Origin: JABFRG01 sp046351415 | GTDB taxonomy: Bacteria; Myxococcota_A; Polyangia; Polyangiales; Polyangiaceae | Direction of reading: 5' to 3' | NCBI GenBank assembly: GCA_046351415.1 | Contig: JAXLYO010000018.1 | Location: forward strand, 35,357 to 99,356 | Length of the DNA stretch: 64,000 nt | Shown here: positions 1 through 8,586 of the stretch, piece by piece | How the letters are laid out: each line of letters begins with the position of its first letter | Position numbering within the stretch: the first letter of the stretch is position 1 | The notes under the pieces: model-generated | What the model was told of the DNA's origin: nothing | Seen by the model: the letters and a program-made list of their open reading frames with translations, nothing else | Database searches by the model: none | Made by a program: the position numbers and the translations under genes

Positions 1-653
1 GTTTCCACCTCGTGAACGAACAAGCCCTCTGCCTCCCAAGGCTCGAACGTGGCATCGGGCCGGATGCGAACGCGGGACATGCCCGCAATCGCCTTGGACG
101 TGCACCTCTCGTCCAGGACGACGTCGATGTCGATGCTCGGCCGGTGCCTCGCGATACGCTCTTCCAGCTCCGCCGCGAGGTCGGCAGCCGAGACCTTCTT
201 CGGGGCGCGATCGGTCGCCTCGTCCCAGCCGATCACTTGGAGGCGCTCCAGCAGATGGTTCGCGAGGTCGACGTTGCTGAGGCGACCCCAAAATTTCGTG
301 CGTGCGCTCCCGTAGATATCCGCAGAGATTGCGCCAAACGCCTTCGTACCGGCCGCGAGGAGCATGCGGTTGCGATCGACGGCCGACAAGACCGCCCCAC
401 GCAGGAACACGGAGATGGGCTCGTCCCCCGCACAGGTCTCCGCGAGAGCGCCGAGTCGTACGTTCTCGTCTTCCAGCGCGTCGCGATCGATGTCGTACGT
501 CGGCGTGGGCAACTTCCTGCACTGCGACGCGAAGAAGGCCTCTTCGACCGAACGGGGCCACGCGATGTCGTCGAGCAGATTGCCCTTGGATCGAAGGCGA
601 GTCAGCGCCTCCGCTACCCGCTCCAGCATCTCTCGCGCTCTCTCTCGCTCCAT
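1..653 (-). CDS. DUF1704/QEGLA-family metallopeptidase, cut by left edge
   Basis: This gene runs off the left edge and only about 217 N-terminal residues are visible. The last residues read LFVHEVE followed by the first two bases (AC) of a Thr codon, which matches the HExxxH-type zinc site of DUF1704 proteins (QEGLA motif, related to the MATCAP tyrosine carboxypeptidases). The preceding stretch VRIRPDATFEPWEAEGL also fits that family. The start at 653 is an ATG opening with MERERAREML. An in-frame GTG-GTG pair about 36 bases upstream is an alternative. It lies about 60 bp downstream of the next gene on the same strand and may be co-transcribed. The substrate is unknown. The family call is moderately sure because the HE motif sits exactly at the edge. 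Confidence 0.72.
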   Translation of the reverse strand, partial: MERERAREMLERVAEALTRLRSKGNLLDDIAWPRSVEEAFFASQCRKLPTPTYDIDRDALEDENVRLGALAETCAGDEPISVFLRGAVLSAVDRNRMLLAAGTKAFGAISADIYGSARTKFWGRLSNVDLANHLLERLQVIGWDEATDRAPKKVSAADLAAELEERIARHRPSIDIDVVLDERCTSKAIAGMSRVRIRPDATFEPWEAEGLFVHEVE

Positions 654-713
654 GCGCGCATTGAAGCACGGCGTTTGCGTCGCCACCACGGGGTGTTCGG
701 TCCGAGAGACGCG

Positions 714-1487
714 TCAGCCTCGCTGGGTCTCGAGCTTGCCGCTCGTATCGAAGCGCCACTCACGGGCCCCCACGCGAAGAATCGTCGCTGCCTCCGTACC
801 AGCGGGGGTCGTCCACCAGCCCGAAATCCGAGCGGGGGCGTCCCTATCGAGTCCGCTCGTGTCGAACTTGAAGGTGATGCGTCTCCCGGCGCAATCGAGT
901 GAAACGAGGTTCTGCCCGATGAATACGAACGTCGCAGGCTCTTCACGCATGTCGAAGCTCTGGCCCGCGAGCAGCCGCGTGCGCCAGAGCTCCGCGTTGC
1001 GCGCGGGAGCCTTCTGCCATCCTTCACGCATCTGAGCAGCAAGCACGAACGGCTCGAGCTCGGGAACGAGCTTCGACATCTCGGGAGCCAGTGTGATGAG
1101 CAACGTGCCGATGAATTCGATCGCCCGATCGAATTGCGCGTCCGACTCGAAAGCTCGAAACTGCTCTCCCGTGTGCGTCCAGGGCAGTTGTTGGGCGTCG
1201 GGGTACGGCAAACGCAGCGAGAGCTCGCCACCTGGGAGCCCCTTCCCTTCTCGCATCACATCCAGTCGCCAGTGGAGCGAGCAACGTCCCCCCGTCACGT
1301 GGGTCCACAGCGTCAGTGTCACCTCGACGTCGTTCGGCAGGTCCCTGACGAAAGTCTGCGCCGTAACGCCAACTTTCACCGGGTGTCCGTAGGGACGTGC
1401 CTCGAAGCCGAGCGCGTTCGTGAACTCGCCGAGGTGCTCCTGAACCGTGGACGCGAACCTGCGCGAAGCGTCCGAGCGTTCCGTCAT
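714..1487 (-). CDS. hypothetical protein, 257 aa
   Basis: Soluble protein without signal peptide or membrane segment. It opens with MTERSDASRRFASTVQ and is rich in beta-prone, aromatic segments such as EVTLTLWTHVTGG and CSLHWRLDV. The C-terminal half (from about residue 170) has a separate-looking fold with repeated FKFDTSGL and WRFDTSGK phrases. No family is recognised. Codon use is typical of its neighbours and the frame is open throughout, so the gene is probably real. It precedes the DUF1704 peptidase gene on the same strand by about 60 bp, suggesting an operon, but nothing in the sequence gives a role. Confidence 0.7.
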   Translation of the reverse strand: MTERSDASRRFASTVQEHLGEFTNALGFEARPYGHPVKVGVTAQTFVRDLPNDVEVTLTLWTHVTGGRCSLHWRLDVMREGKGLPGGELSLRLPYPDAQQLPWTHTGEQFRAFESDAQFDRAIEFIGTLLITLAPEMSKLVPELEPFVLAAQMREGWQKAPARNAELWRTRLLAGQSFDMREEPATFVFIGQNLVSLDCAGRRITFKFDTSGLDRDAPARISGWWTTPAGTEAATILRVGAREWRFDTSGKLETQRG

Positions 1488-1757
1488 GCAGCGAAACGTA
1501 CCATGGAACGGGGCTCTCCGATGAGCCTCGTTCGGATGAACCGAGTCGGTGGATCTGCCTCGAACCAGTTGGTGTCCGAACGTCTCTGGGGCTACGTGCG
1601 TGCCTGTAGTCTACCGACTCACGTGCGGTCGCTCTGCTCCATTGCAGGGCCGCGAGAATTTCACACGCAGCATGAAACATGCTTGCACATTCACGTGCAT
1701 ATTACACTCAATAAGACTGCGGCACGCCGGTTGCTATTCAATCGTGCGGAGGCAACG

Positions 1758-2273
1758 ATGAAGATCACCATCCATTTGCTCGCTCTCGCCACGGTCGCTT
1801 TCGGGATCTCTGCGTGTGCGGCGACGACGGAAGACGCGGAAGTAACCGGTCAATCCGAAGAAGCCATCGCAGCGCCCGTCGTTGGTCCAACGGGCGGTCA
1901 GGCAAGGTACTACTCATACGTTTGCCAGGAAGTGACGGGAACGCAGTGCGCGCAGGGCCATTGTGGATGCAGCTCGAGTGGCTGCGGCAATGCAGGTGCG
2001 GGCAATTGCACGAGCCATGCATCCTGTAGGTACAGCCTGGTCTCGGATTGCAGTCGGGTGGCACCCACGCCCTCGGGTCAACCGGCCAAGGCGGCTCCGC
2101 GCCAAACGCCGAAGAGCGCGAGCAAGCAGGTGTATACGTGCAAGAAGGTCGGCAGCATCTCCGATTGCGGCTCGTCGTGCGGCGATCCGATCGGAGCGCT
2201 CGATCAGTGCTCGAACGCGGGCGTTACGCGGAACATCGAGTGTACGGCGGTCGCCGGCAGCTCCTGCAGCTAA
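1758..2273 (+). CDS. cysteine-rich secreted lipoprotein, 171 aa
   Basis: The ATG at 1758 follows a GGAGG ribosome site six bases upstream, so this start is preferred over the long upstream extension of the frame. Residues 1-20 form a lipoprotein signal with the lipobox GISAC. After a short acidic linker the mature protein carries two cysteine-rich blocks with similar openings, around YSYVCQEVTGTQC and VYTCKKVGSISDC. Together they hold about 16 cysteines, consistent with an extracellular disulfide-stabilised protein. A strong hairpin terminator follows the stop. No enzyme motif is visible and the function is unknown. Confidence 0.75.
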   Translation: MKITIHLLALATVAFGISACAATTEDAEVTGQSEEAIAAPVVGPTGGQARYYSYVCQEVTGTQCAQGHCGCSSSGCGNAGAGNCTSHASCRYSLVSDCSRVAPTPSGQPAKAAPRQTPKSASKQVYTCKKVGSISDCGSSCGDPIGALDQCSNAGVTRNIECTAVAGSSCS

Positions 2274-2300
2274 GCTGTGGAAGCTTCCTCCGAGAAAGCA

Positions 2301-2332
2301 AAAGCCCGAGCGGCCAGCGTCGCTCAGGCTTT
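2301..2332. terminator. bidirectional hairpin terminator
   Basis: AAAGCCCGAGCG at 2301-2312 pairs with CGCTCAGGCTTT at 2321-2332 (one mismatch, 8-base loop). The stem ends in A-tract and T-tract, so it can act on both strands, and it lies between the converging genes ending at 2273 and 2395. Confidence 0.8.
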
Positions 2333-2394
2333 CGTGGCAGCTCCCCGTCGCGGTCGTCGATGAGACGTGTCGCGACAGGAGAGCGGGTCAGCGC

Positions 2395-4038
2395 TCAGTC
2401 ACACTTCGCCGCCCAGATGGCCGAGTTCTGGAAGAGGCGTTTTGCGTTCGTGTCTTGCGAGATGCTCGTGCCGTTCCAGCCTACTGCGAAGGGCGCGTGT
2501 ACCTGGCGCCCCACGTTCCCTGCGGCGTCGCGGGCATAGAGAGCCCCCGTGCCCGTCGCGATGGTGAGTACGTTGGCCTTCGCCGGTCCGTTGTCGTAGC
2601 CAAAGTTGCCGGGAACCGTGAAGTTCGCCGGGAGACCACGCCAGAGCGGGTGATTCTCCATACCGGCGGCCACCGTGGAACTCGCCGGACCTTGAATGGG
2701 GCTCGTCGCTTGCTTCATGGTGAGCGGCGCAAGCGTCGTCCACTGACCTTCCGCATTGACGTGGTATTGCGCCCACTCCGTGAGCACCACACCCACGCCC
2801 GCGTTGTTCGCGGCGACGATGCCCGTTTGCCCCGCCGCGGACATGTCCGTGGGCCATTGATCGCCGTCGAGCACCATGACGGCGTTGAATGTATTGGCCG
2901 CCGGAACGTTTTGATACGTCGTGGCAGAGGCAACCTTCGTCACCGTGAGGCCCACGTCCGTGAACGCCGTTTCGAAGAGGTCCGTCTCCGCGTTGCCGCA
3001 ACCGAGGAGGAGGACCTTTCCGGAGACACACGTGCACGACACTTTGACGTTCGTGACATCGGCTGCGGCAACGTTACCCATGTCGTTGGTGACCGTGCAG
3101 TCACGATTGGCCGGCTGCGTCTTGACGGTGACCTTGTAGGCGCCGCCGGTTACGATGCGTGTCGGGAACGAAAAGTTGGGGTAGCCCGCGGTCGCTTCGG
3201 TGATCGTGATGTCGTCGCCAGCGTTGTTCTGGAGGACGAGCGTCTTGCCCGCCCCGAGATTGCTGATGGTTCCACCGACGAGGTATGCGTCCTTGCAGTT
3301 GATCGCGACGTCCGTGATGTCGGCATTCGTCACGGGTCCGGAGCCCTTGGTCACCGTGCAGATTTGATTGGGGTTCGTGGGCTGTACCTTCACCTTGACG
3401 TCGTAGGCCGCGCCGCTCGCGACCTTCTGGGCGAAGGCGAAGTTCGGGAAGCCGGGTGAGGACGAGTTGATGACGGTCGAGTCGCCGCCGTTGTTTTCGA
3501 TGGTCACGCTCGCTCCAACACCGAGGCCCGTGATGGTTCCCTTGATGGAGTATGCGTTCGTTGCGCACACGACCTTGACGTTCGTGACGTTGGCATTGCC
3601 GATCGTTCCGGTGCCGTTCACCACGCTGCAGGTCTGCGTCGCGTTCGAAGGCTGCGTCTTGACAGTGACCGCATAGGCGGTGCCAGTGGCCAGCTTCGTC
3701 GTGAACGCAAAGGGCGTCGCAGGCGGACCTGCGTCGCCAGACGATGCGGGTTTGTTGACGACGACCGTTTGGCCACCGTTCGAGACCTGGAGTTCGAGCC
3801 CGGAACCCGCGAGGTTCTCGACAGTACCACTCACTGAAAACGTAGCGACGCCCGAATCGGTGCCGGAGTCTTTCGCGGTACCGCCGTCGGTAGAACCGCT
3901 GCTGCCACTGTCGATGGTCGTGCCGGAGTCTTCGGGGTCGGGTGTGCCATTCGGGCTATCTCCGCCGCACGCTGCGGCCAAACCCACTGCACACAAACCA
4001 AAAAGTCCCAAAAGAGAAAGCGTTCGCGGAGTCGTCAT
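2395..4038 (-). CDS. lipoprotein with three tandem beta-sandwich-like repeats, 547 aa
   Basis: The ATG at 4038 opens a lipoprotein signal, MTTPRTLSLLGLFGLC, with the lipobox ending at about Cys24. An Asp/Gly/Ser/Thr linker follows. From about residue 65 to 330 lie three copies of an ~85-residue unit. Each unit has the pattern GTV-NLG, a run of small polar residues, TGxAYxVTVKTQP, a single Cys, then NANVTNVKVxC. The paired cysteines of each unit probably form a disulfide. The C-terminal ~200 residues form a different domain beginning VLLLGCGNAETDLF, with a ThuA/glutamine-amidotransferase-like rhythm (VMVLDGDQWPTD, VVLTEWAQYHV, ENHPLWRGLP) but no catalytic set that could be confirmed. The protein is likely anchored at the cell surface. 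The frame is open far upstream of 4038, but that extension lacks a signal and overlaps the next gene. Confidence 0.82.
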   Translation of the reverse strand: MTTPRTLSLLGLFGLCAVGLAAACGGDSPNGTPDPEDSGTTIDSGSSGSTDGGTAKDSGTDSGVATFSVSGTVENLAGSGLELQVSNGGQTVVVNKPASSGDAGPPATPFAFTTKLATGTAYAVTVKTQPSNATQTCSVVNGTGTIGNANVTNVKVVCATNAYSIKGTITGLGVGASVTIENNGGDSTVINSSSPGFPNFAFAQKVASGAAYDVKVKVQPTNPNQICTVTKGSGPVTNADITDVAINCKDAYLVGGTISNLGAGKTLVLQNNAGDDITITEATAGYPNFSFPTRIVTGGAYKVTVKTQPANRDCTVTNDMGNVAAADVTNVKVSCTCVSGKVLLLGCGNAETDLFETAFTDVGLTVTKVASATTYQNVPAANTFNAVMVLDGDQWPTDMSAAGQTGIVAANNAGVGVVLTEWAQYHVNAEGQWTTLAPLTMKQATSPIQGPASSTVAAGMENHPLWRGLPANFTVPGNFGYDNGPAKANVLTIATGTGALYARDAAGNVGRQVHAPFAVGWNGTSISQDTNAKRLFQNSAIWAAKCD

Positions 4039-4151
4039 CGAAGTACCTCGTGTCCAAGAAAACAGAGCGCCCAATGTACCTGGTTCGCGGGCTATTCCAG
4101 AAGATTCGTCCGGGTCACATCGGCGCAACGGAGCATCGCGCGACCGCAACG

Positions 4152-4454
4152 CTATCGACCTGCAGGGGGCGTGCTTCGGAAACTTCCGCTGGGACGGTGA
4201 CTCGATGCGACCGTCTCTCGAGCCCAAAGCTCCGCGGCGAGGTCTTCTACCGCACGGCGCAATCGATGGCGATACGTGCCAAAGGGCATGCGCAGCTCGG
4301 ACGCGATGGCCTCTTGCTTCGCGGGCGGTCCGAGAAACGCCGCGCGGAGAATCTGTGAGCTCGCGGCGTACCCCGGTTGCAGCCTTCGGTCCACTTCGTC
4401 GCCCCTCGACGGGAGCACGTCTCGAACAAGACGTGCTCCCTTCCTTGTCTCCAC
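4152..4454 (-). pseudogene. probable remnant of a helix-turn-helix-type protein
   Basis: An open frame with a GTG at its head encodes about 100 residues. The middle, from QILRAAFLGPPAKQEAIA to RLRRAVEDLAAELWARE, looks like genuine protein with a helix-turn-helix rhythm. It recalls C-terminal helical modules of large regulatory or ATP-binding proteins of Myxococcota, but that comparison is from memory. No long upstream partner exists, the N-terminal third is low-quality sequence, and a perfect 12-bp hairpin at 4411-4440 lies inside it. It is therefore read as a fragment of a lost gene, though a small intact gene cannot be ruled out. Confidence 0.35.
4411..4440. terminator. perfect 12-bp hairpin downstream of the Cys-rich secreted protein gene
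   Basis: GGGAGCACGTCT (4411-4422) and AGACGTGCTCCC (4429-4440) pair perfectly around the loop CGAACA. It lies about 80 bp past the stop of the minus-strand gene ending at 4521. There is no T-run on the minus strand, while the plus strand continues TTCCTTGTCT, so its role as a terminator is plausible rather than certain. Confidence 0.5.
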
Positions 4455-4520
4455 GCCGGGAGACGCCGACCTTGGCCGAGCAAATCGAGGCGTTCGAGCA
4501 GAGAGAGGATCGAGCCGGTC

Positions 4521-5216
4521 CTACTTCGCCTTGTCGCTTCCCTTCACTTCCTTGAAGTCGATTGTGCACATGTCGACACCGTCGTCGGGGCAACCACTGC
4601 AACCGATGTTCGAGCCGCCGTCGACCGTCGTGACGATCATGGCGCAAGTGGGACAGCCGCTGCACGTTACGGTGTACTGCTTCGCCTTCTGAGCGGTACC
4701 GCCGGTCACCGTGATGATGGCCCCGGCAGAAGTCTTGGAAAGCGACGCGCCGGCGCGCAGGACAAGACGCTGCTTTCCGTCGGTCGTGAGAACTTCGTCG
4801 ATGGGCGCCCCCGCGATGCCGGACTTGATGACGATCGTCGCCGTGCACTTCTCGCAGCCGTCGCACGTCGCATATCCCTGATGCAGCGAGAGCTTGCATG
4901 CATCGCAGCCGCTGCAGGTGACATGCGCAGTGGGGTCACCCACCGCGACCCCCTTTGCGTCGACGATACCAATCGTACCATCGGACCGGCGGACAAACGC
5001 GTAGCCGGGGTTGGGCTCGAATGCCTTCTTTCCATTCGGCAGCGTCTTTTCGTGAAACGCAGCGCGCAGCGCCTTCAGTGCGGCCCGCGACGACAACAGG
5101 TTCGTACCCGCTGCGGCCGCCGGTCCCGCCTCAGCGCGCGCGCGCCCGGGACTCGCGGCAGACGCGAAGCACACGGCAGCAAAAGCAAGATACTTCCAAG
5201 AACGATTCAGGTGCAT
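4521..5216 (-). CDS. secreted protein with repeated CSGC-type cysteine motifs, 231 aa
   Basis: The ATG at 5216 opens a Sec signal peptide, MHLNRSWKYLAFAAVCFAS, with a cleavage region near AARA-type residues 25-28. The mature protein has two clusters of paired cysteines. One is VTCSGCDACKLSLH followed by YATCDGCEKC, and the other is YTVTCSGCPTCAMIV followed by IGCSGCPDDG. The CxGCxxC spacing resembles a metal-binding or disulfide ladder motif and the two halves look duplicated. Between them are beta-rich segments such as KQRLVLRAGASLSK. No known enzyme is recognised; metal binding or a structural envelope role is an inference. It is monocistronic, with a hairpin downstream. Confidence 0.75.
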   Translation of the reverse strand: MHLNRSWKYLAFAAVCFASAASPGRARAEAGPAAAAGTNLLSSRAALKALRAAFHEKTLPNGKKAFEPNPGYAFVRRSDGTIGIVDAKGVAVGDPTAHVTCSGCDACKLSLHQGYATCDGCEKCTATIVIKSGIAGAPIDEVLTTDGKQRLVLRAGASLSKTSAGAIITVTGGTAQKAKQYTVTCSGCPTCAMIVTTVDGGSNIGCSGCPDDGVDMCTIDFKEVKGSDKAK

Positions 5217-5585
5217 ATTCGGTCCTCCAAAGTGGGAGACGCGACCCGCGTCTCTCGAAGGGAGTGTACTTCGCGATCCATCTCCGCCAATGCACGCGAG
5301 GTGCTTTGCAACGAAGTGTCAGTCCATGAAGGCTCGGTCTCGCACGTGGACCATCGGAAGTCGCGAGCTCAGGCGCAACGAGGTCCGGGCGACACGAAGA
5401 TCGAGACGAAGCGCGCGGACCACGACCTGCTCTCTGGATTCGTCTCTACGGGGCCGAGCTCGGTGTGGCTCTCTCCGCTCTCGGGCGGCGATGGGCATCG
5501 TGTTCCCGGCTCAGGTCGGACGACGAGCCAGCCGCTGGCAGGTCCGCCGCCCGCGGCTGGCGCGAAGAAACCCACAAAACCGAAA
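5217..5585. other. gene-free stretch before tRNA-Pro
   Basis: No convincing gene is visible on either strand. The segment contains the upstream region of the minus-strand Cys-rich protein gene, including an AG-rich ribosome site just beyond 5216. The remainder shows no repeat or coding signal that could be supported. Confidence 0.5.
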
Positions 5586-5614
5586 AGATTCGGCGAGGAA
5601 ACCTCACCGAATCT
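5586..5614 (-). terminator. rho-independent terminator of tRNA-Pro
   Basis: On the minus strand AGATTCGGTGAGG pairs with CCTCGCCGAATCT around a TTT loop (13-bp stem, one mismatch). It is followed by TTTTCGGTTTTG. It begins four bases after the 3' end of the tRNA gene, which places it as that gene's terminator. Confidence 0.85.
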
Positions 5615-5616
5615 CA

Positions 5617-5692
<76 letters not shown>

Positions 5693-5834
5693 AACAGCGC
5701 GGAACCTATTCGACCGGCCCGCGAGGAGCAAGGCTTTTTCGGCGTTTGGGGGGGCGAAGGGGGCCACTCGGGGGCCGCGGCGGCCCGGGCACGAGGCTGG
5801 GCACGAGGGCGCCGGGTCGTGTAAAAAGCCCGGT

Positions 5835-8099
5835 ATGCGCATTTCCGTCGTCGGCGGTGGCCCTGCGGGGCTCTACTTCAGCATTTTGCAGAAGAAGCGA
5901 GCTCCAGAGAGCCGCATCACCCTGTACGAGCGCAATGCGCCCGGCGAGACGTTCGGCTGGGGCGTCGTGTTCTCGGACGAGACCCTATCGTTCTTCGAGG
6001 AGGCTGACCCCGAGACACACGTCGAGATCACCAAGCACTTCCAACACTGGAACGACATCGAGATCCACTTCAAGGGGCGCACGGTGCGGACGACCGGCAA
6101 CGGCTTCTCCGGCATCTCTAGGAAGACACTCCTCGACATCTTGCGGGCACGTGCCGAGGGGCTCGGGATCGAACTTTACTACCGGAAGGAGCTCTCGTTC
6201 GAGGGCGACTCCCCCTTGAAGCCGTTCGAGGGTTCGGACCTCATCATTGCCGCCGATGGCGTGAACAGCTTGCTCCGGAAGCGCTACGCGAGCGCCTTCC
6301 AGCCGACCGTCGACGTTCGTCGCTGCAAGTACATCTGGCTCGGCGTGAAGAAGGTCTTCGACGCGTTCACGTTCCTCTACGAGACGTGCGAGGCGGGAAC
6401 CTTCCAGGTACATGCGTACCGCTTCGACGAAGACACGAGCACGTTCATCGTCGAGACCGACCCGGAGACGTGGACTCGCGCGGGTCTCGACCGCATGCCA
6501 GAGAGCGATCAGCTTCGATTCCTCGAACGGCTCTTCGCCCGCTACCTCGACGGCAAACCCCTCTTGCCCAACAAGTCTTCTTGGCTGCAGTTTGGCACGC
6601 TCAAGTGCAAGACCTGGAGCCACGACAACATGGTGCTCCTCGGCGACTCTGCCCACACCGCGCACTTCTCCATCGGCTCGGGCACGAAGCTCGCCATGGA
6701 GGACGCGATCGCACTCACGGGTGCGCTCGAACGGCACTCGAACCTACGCATTCCGGAGGCCCTCGTCGCCTACGAGCAAGAGCGCCGCATCATCGTCGAA
6801 AAGACGCAGGCAGCCGCCCAAGACAGCCTCTCGTTCTTCGAGAACACGAGCCGGTACATGCACATGGATCCGCTCGAGTTCTCGTTCCGTCTGATGACGC
6901 GCAGCAAGCGCATCGGCTACGAGAACATGGCCGTGCGCGACGCGCAGTACGTCGAACGCGTGACAGAGGATTTCACGGAGCGTGCGAAAGCCCCGAAGTC
7001 CCGCCACGGCAAAGCGAAACCGCCCATGTTCACGCCGTTTTCGCTTCGCGGCATGCAGCTCGCAAACCGCGTCGTCGTTTCCCCCATGTGCATGTATTCT
7101 GCAGTTGATGGCGCTCCGAGTGACATCCACTTGGTTCACCTCGGGAGCCGGGCGGTGGGTGGCGCGGGTCTCCTCATCACGGAGATGACCGACGTCGCCG
7201 CCGACGGGCGCATTACCCCGGGCTGCACGGGCATGTACGACGAGGCGCACGTCGTTGCATGGCGCCGCATCACGGACTTCGTGCATCAGCAATCGGCTGC
7301 CAAGATCGCAGTTCAGCTCGGGCACGCGGGCCGCAAGGGTTCCACGAAGCCGCCGTGGGAGGGGCAAGACGTGCCACTCGACTCCGGCAACTGGCCGCTC
7401 CTTTCTGCGTCCGCCCTTGCCTACGCCCCGAGGAACCAGGTTCCGCGTGCGATGACCCGCGAAGACATGGATCGCGTGAAAGGCGAGTTCGTACGCGCCG
7501 TCACGATGGCGGACCGCGCAGGCTTCGACATGGTCGAGCTCCACTTCGCCCACGGGTACCTGCTCGCGAGCTTCATCTCGCCCCTCACCAACGTCCGTAC
7601 CGACGAGTATGGCGGTTCCCTCGAGAACCGCATGCGCTTCCCCTTGGAAATCGTCGATGCGACCAGGGCCGCATGGCCGAAAGACAAGCCCATGAGCTGT
7701 CGCATCTCGGCCACCGACTGGGTAGAAGGTGGAACCACCGGCGAAGACGCGGTCGAAATCGCCAAACTCCTGCATGCCCACGGCATCGACATCGTGCACG
7801 TGTCCACGGGCCAAACCACCGAAGACGGAAAACCCGTCTTCTACGGGCGCATGTTCCAAACCCCCTTTGCCGACCAAATCCGCAACGACACTGGCGTGCC
7901 CACGATCGCGGTCGGAAACATCACGAGCGCCGATCAAGTGAACACGATCCTCGCGGGAGGCCGCGCCGACCTGGTCGCCCTCGCCCGCCCCCACCTCCGC
8001 GACCCCTACTTCACCTTCCACGCGGCCGAAGAAGCGGGAGAAGACGAACTCCCCTGGCCCTCCATGTACGGGCTCGTTAGGCCCAAGCCGAAGGCCTGA
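5835..8099 (+). CDS. bifunctional salicylyl-CoA 5-hydroxylase-like / old-yellow-enzyme fusion, 754 aa
   Basis: Two flavoenzymes are joined in one chain. Residues 1-370 are a class A FAD monooxygenase: ISVVGGGPAGLYFSIL at the N-terminus is the dinucleotide site and VLLGDSAHTAHFSIGSGTK near residue 270 is the GD flavin motif. Residues ~398-754 are an NADH:flavin oxidoreductase of the old yellow enzyme family. They start at FTPFSLRGMQLANRVVVSPM and contain the active-site block VELHFAHGYLLASFISPL. This architecture is that of bifunctional salicylyl-CoA 5-hydroxylases and of 2-aminobenzoyl-CoA monooxygenase/reductase, which act on CoA-activated aromatic acids. The substrate here is inferred only from architecture, since no CoA ligase or other aromatic-degradation gene is adjacent. 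The start is the ATG just before the flavin motif. Confidence 0.9.
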   Translation: MRISVVGGGPAGLYFSILQKKRAPESRITLYERNAPGETFGWGVVFSDETLSFFEEADPETHVEITKHFQHWNDIEIHFKGRTVRTTGNGFSGISRKTLLDILRARAEGLGIELYYRKELSFEGDSPLKPFEGSDLIIAADGVNSLLRKRYASAFQPTVDVRRCKYIWLGVKKVFDAFTFLYETCEAGTFQVHAYRFDEDTSTFIVETDPETWTRAGLDRMPESDQLRFLERLFARYLDGKPLLPNKSSWLQFGTLKCKTWSHDNMVLLGDSAHTAHFSIGSGTKLAMEDAIALTGALERHSNLRIPEALVAYEQERRIIVEKTQAAAQDSLSFFENTSRYMHMDPLEFSFRLMTRSKRIGYENMAVRDAQYVERVTEDFTERAKAPKSRHGKAKPPMFTPFSLRGMQLANRVVVSPMCMYSAVDGAPSDIHLVHLGSRAVGGAGLLITEMTDVAADGRITPGCTGMYDEAHVVAWRRITDFVHQQSAAKIAVQLGHAGRKGSTKPPWEGQDVPLDSGNWPLLSASALAYAPRNQVPRAMTREDMDRVKGEFVRAVTMADRAGFDMVELHFAHGYLLASFISPLTNVRTDEYGGSLENRMRFPLEIVDATRAAWPKDKPMSCRISATDWVEGGTTGEDAVEIAKLLHAHGIDIVHVSTGQTTEDGKPVFYGRMFQTPFADQIRNDTGVPTIAVGNITSADQVNTILAGGRADLVALARPHLRDPYFTFHAAEEAGEDELPWPSMYGLVRPKPKA

Positions 8100-8145
8100 C
8101 ATGAATCCTCGACCGAGCGGTTGGGTGGAGTTAAGCTAGAGAGAG

Positions 8146-8403
8146 ATGCTGCCAGTCAAAGTGACCATTTCCGTTCAAGGCAAAGAGCTCGCGGCAGAAG
8201 ACGTCAAAGACCGCAATGTCCGCGATGGGCTTCAGCAAATGGGGCGTGGTGTCGGAAGCGCCCTCGCCAACATCACTTGCCCCACCCACAAGGTCACGGC
8301 CAAGTCGATCCGCATCCACGTGGGCAAGAACGGCGACGGAGACCTCAAGTACGACTCGTGCTGCGCCGAGCTGCAAAAGCTCATTTCCAAAGCGCTCGGC
8401 TAA
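8146..8403 (+). CDS. small hypothetical protein, 85 aa
   Basis: Short soluble protein starting MLPVKVTISVQGKEL, preceded by AGAGAGA about six bases before the ATG. It contains two cysteine sites, ITCPTHK and DSCCAEL. Beta strands in the first half and a terminal helix (LQKLISKALG) suggest a compact alpha/beta fold. No family is recognised. It follows the hydroxylase/oxidoreductase gene by 46 bp on the same strand and may share its transcript. A strong hairpin lies downstream. Confidence 0.65.
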   Translation: MLPVKVTISVQGKELAAEDVKDRNVRDGLQQMGRGVGSALANITCPTHKVTAKSIRIHVGKNGDGDLKYDSCCAELQKLISKALG

Positions 8404-8515
8404 GACCGATCGCGCAGTCGTGTTCGAACCACCTTCGAATCTCCGCATCGGATCGACTTCACGCACTCGCTGATGCGAGCGGGGGGCGGGGCGCGGCGAA
8501 GTGAGAGCGAACGCA

Positions 8516-8586
8516 AAAATCCCCGGCCAGCAGCCGCCGACTCGGCCGCCACGTCGGGAGGCGTCCAGGAAGCGGCCGGGGATTTT
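8516..8586. terminator. long inverted repeat between convergent genes
   Basis: AAAATCCCCGGCC at 8516-8528 pairs perfectly with GGCCGGGGATTTT at 8574-8586 around a 45-base GC-rich loop. The A- and T-rich ends suit termination in both directions, and it sits between genes converging from 8403 and 8705. Nothing else is visible in the 300-bp gap 8404-8704. Confidence 0.7.

Noticed and set aside
12..902. Plus-strand open frame of 296 codons at the left edge
   Set aside because: It is antisense to the DUF1704 peptidase and the 257-aa gene, whose protein sequences make sense; this one is Arg-rich and without motif, as expected of a GC-rich shadow.
1963..3459. 498-codon plus-strand frame
   Set aside because: Arg- and Val-rich antisense to the repeat lipoprotein; no motif and no ribosome site.
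4039..4899. Upstream extension of the three-repeat lipoprotein frame
   Set aside because: It would put the lipoprotein signal in the middle of the chain and overlap the Cys-rich secreted protein gene on the same strand.
6744..8102. 452-codon minus-strand frame
   Set aside because: Antisense to the hydroxylase/oxidoreductase fusion and lacking any domain signal.
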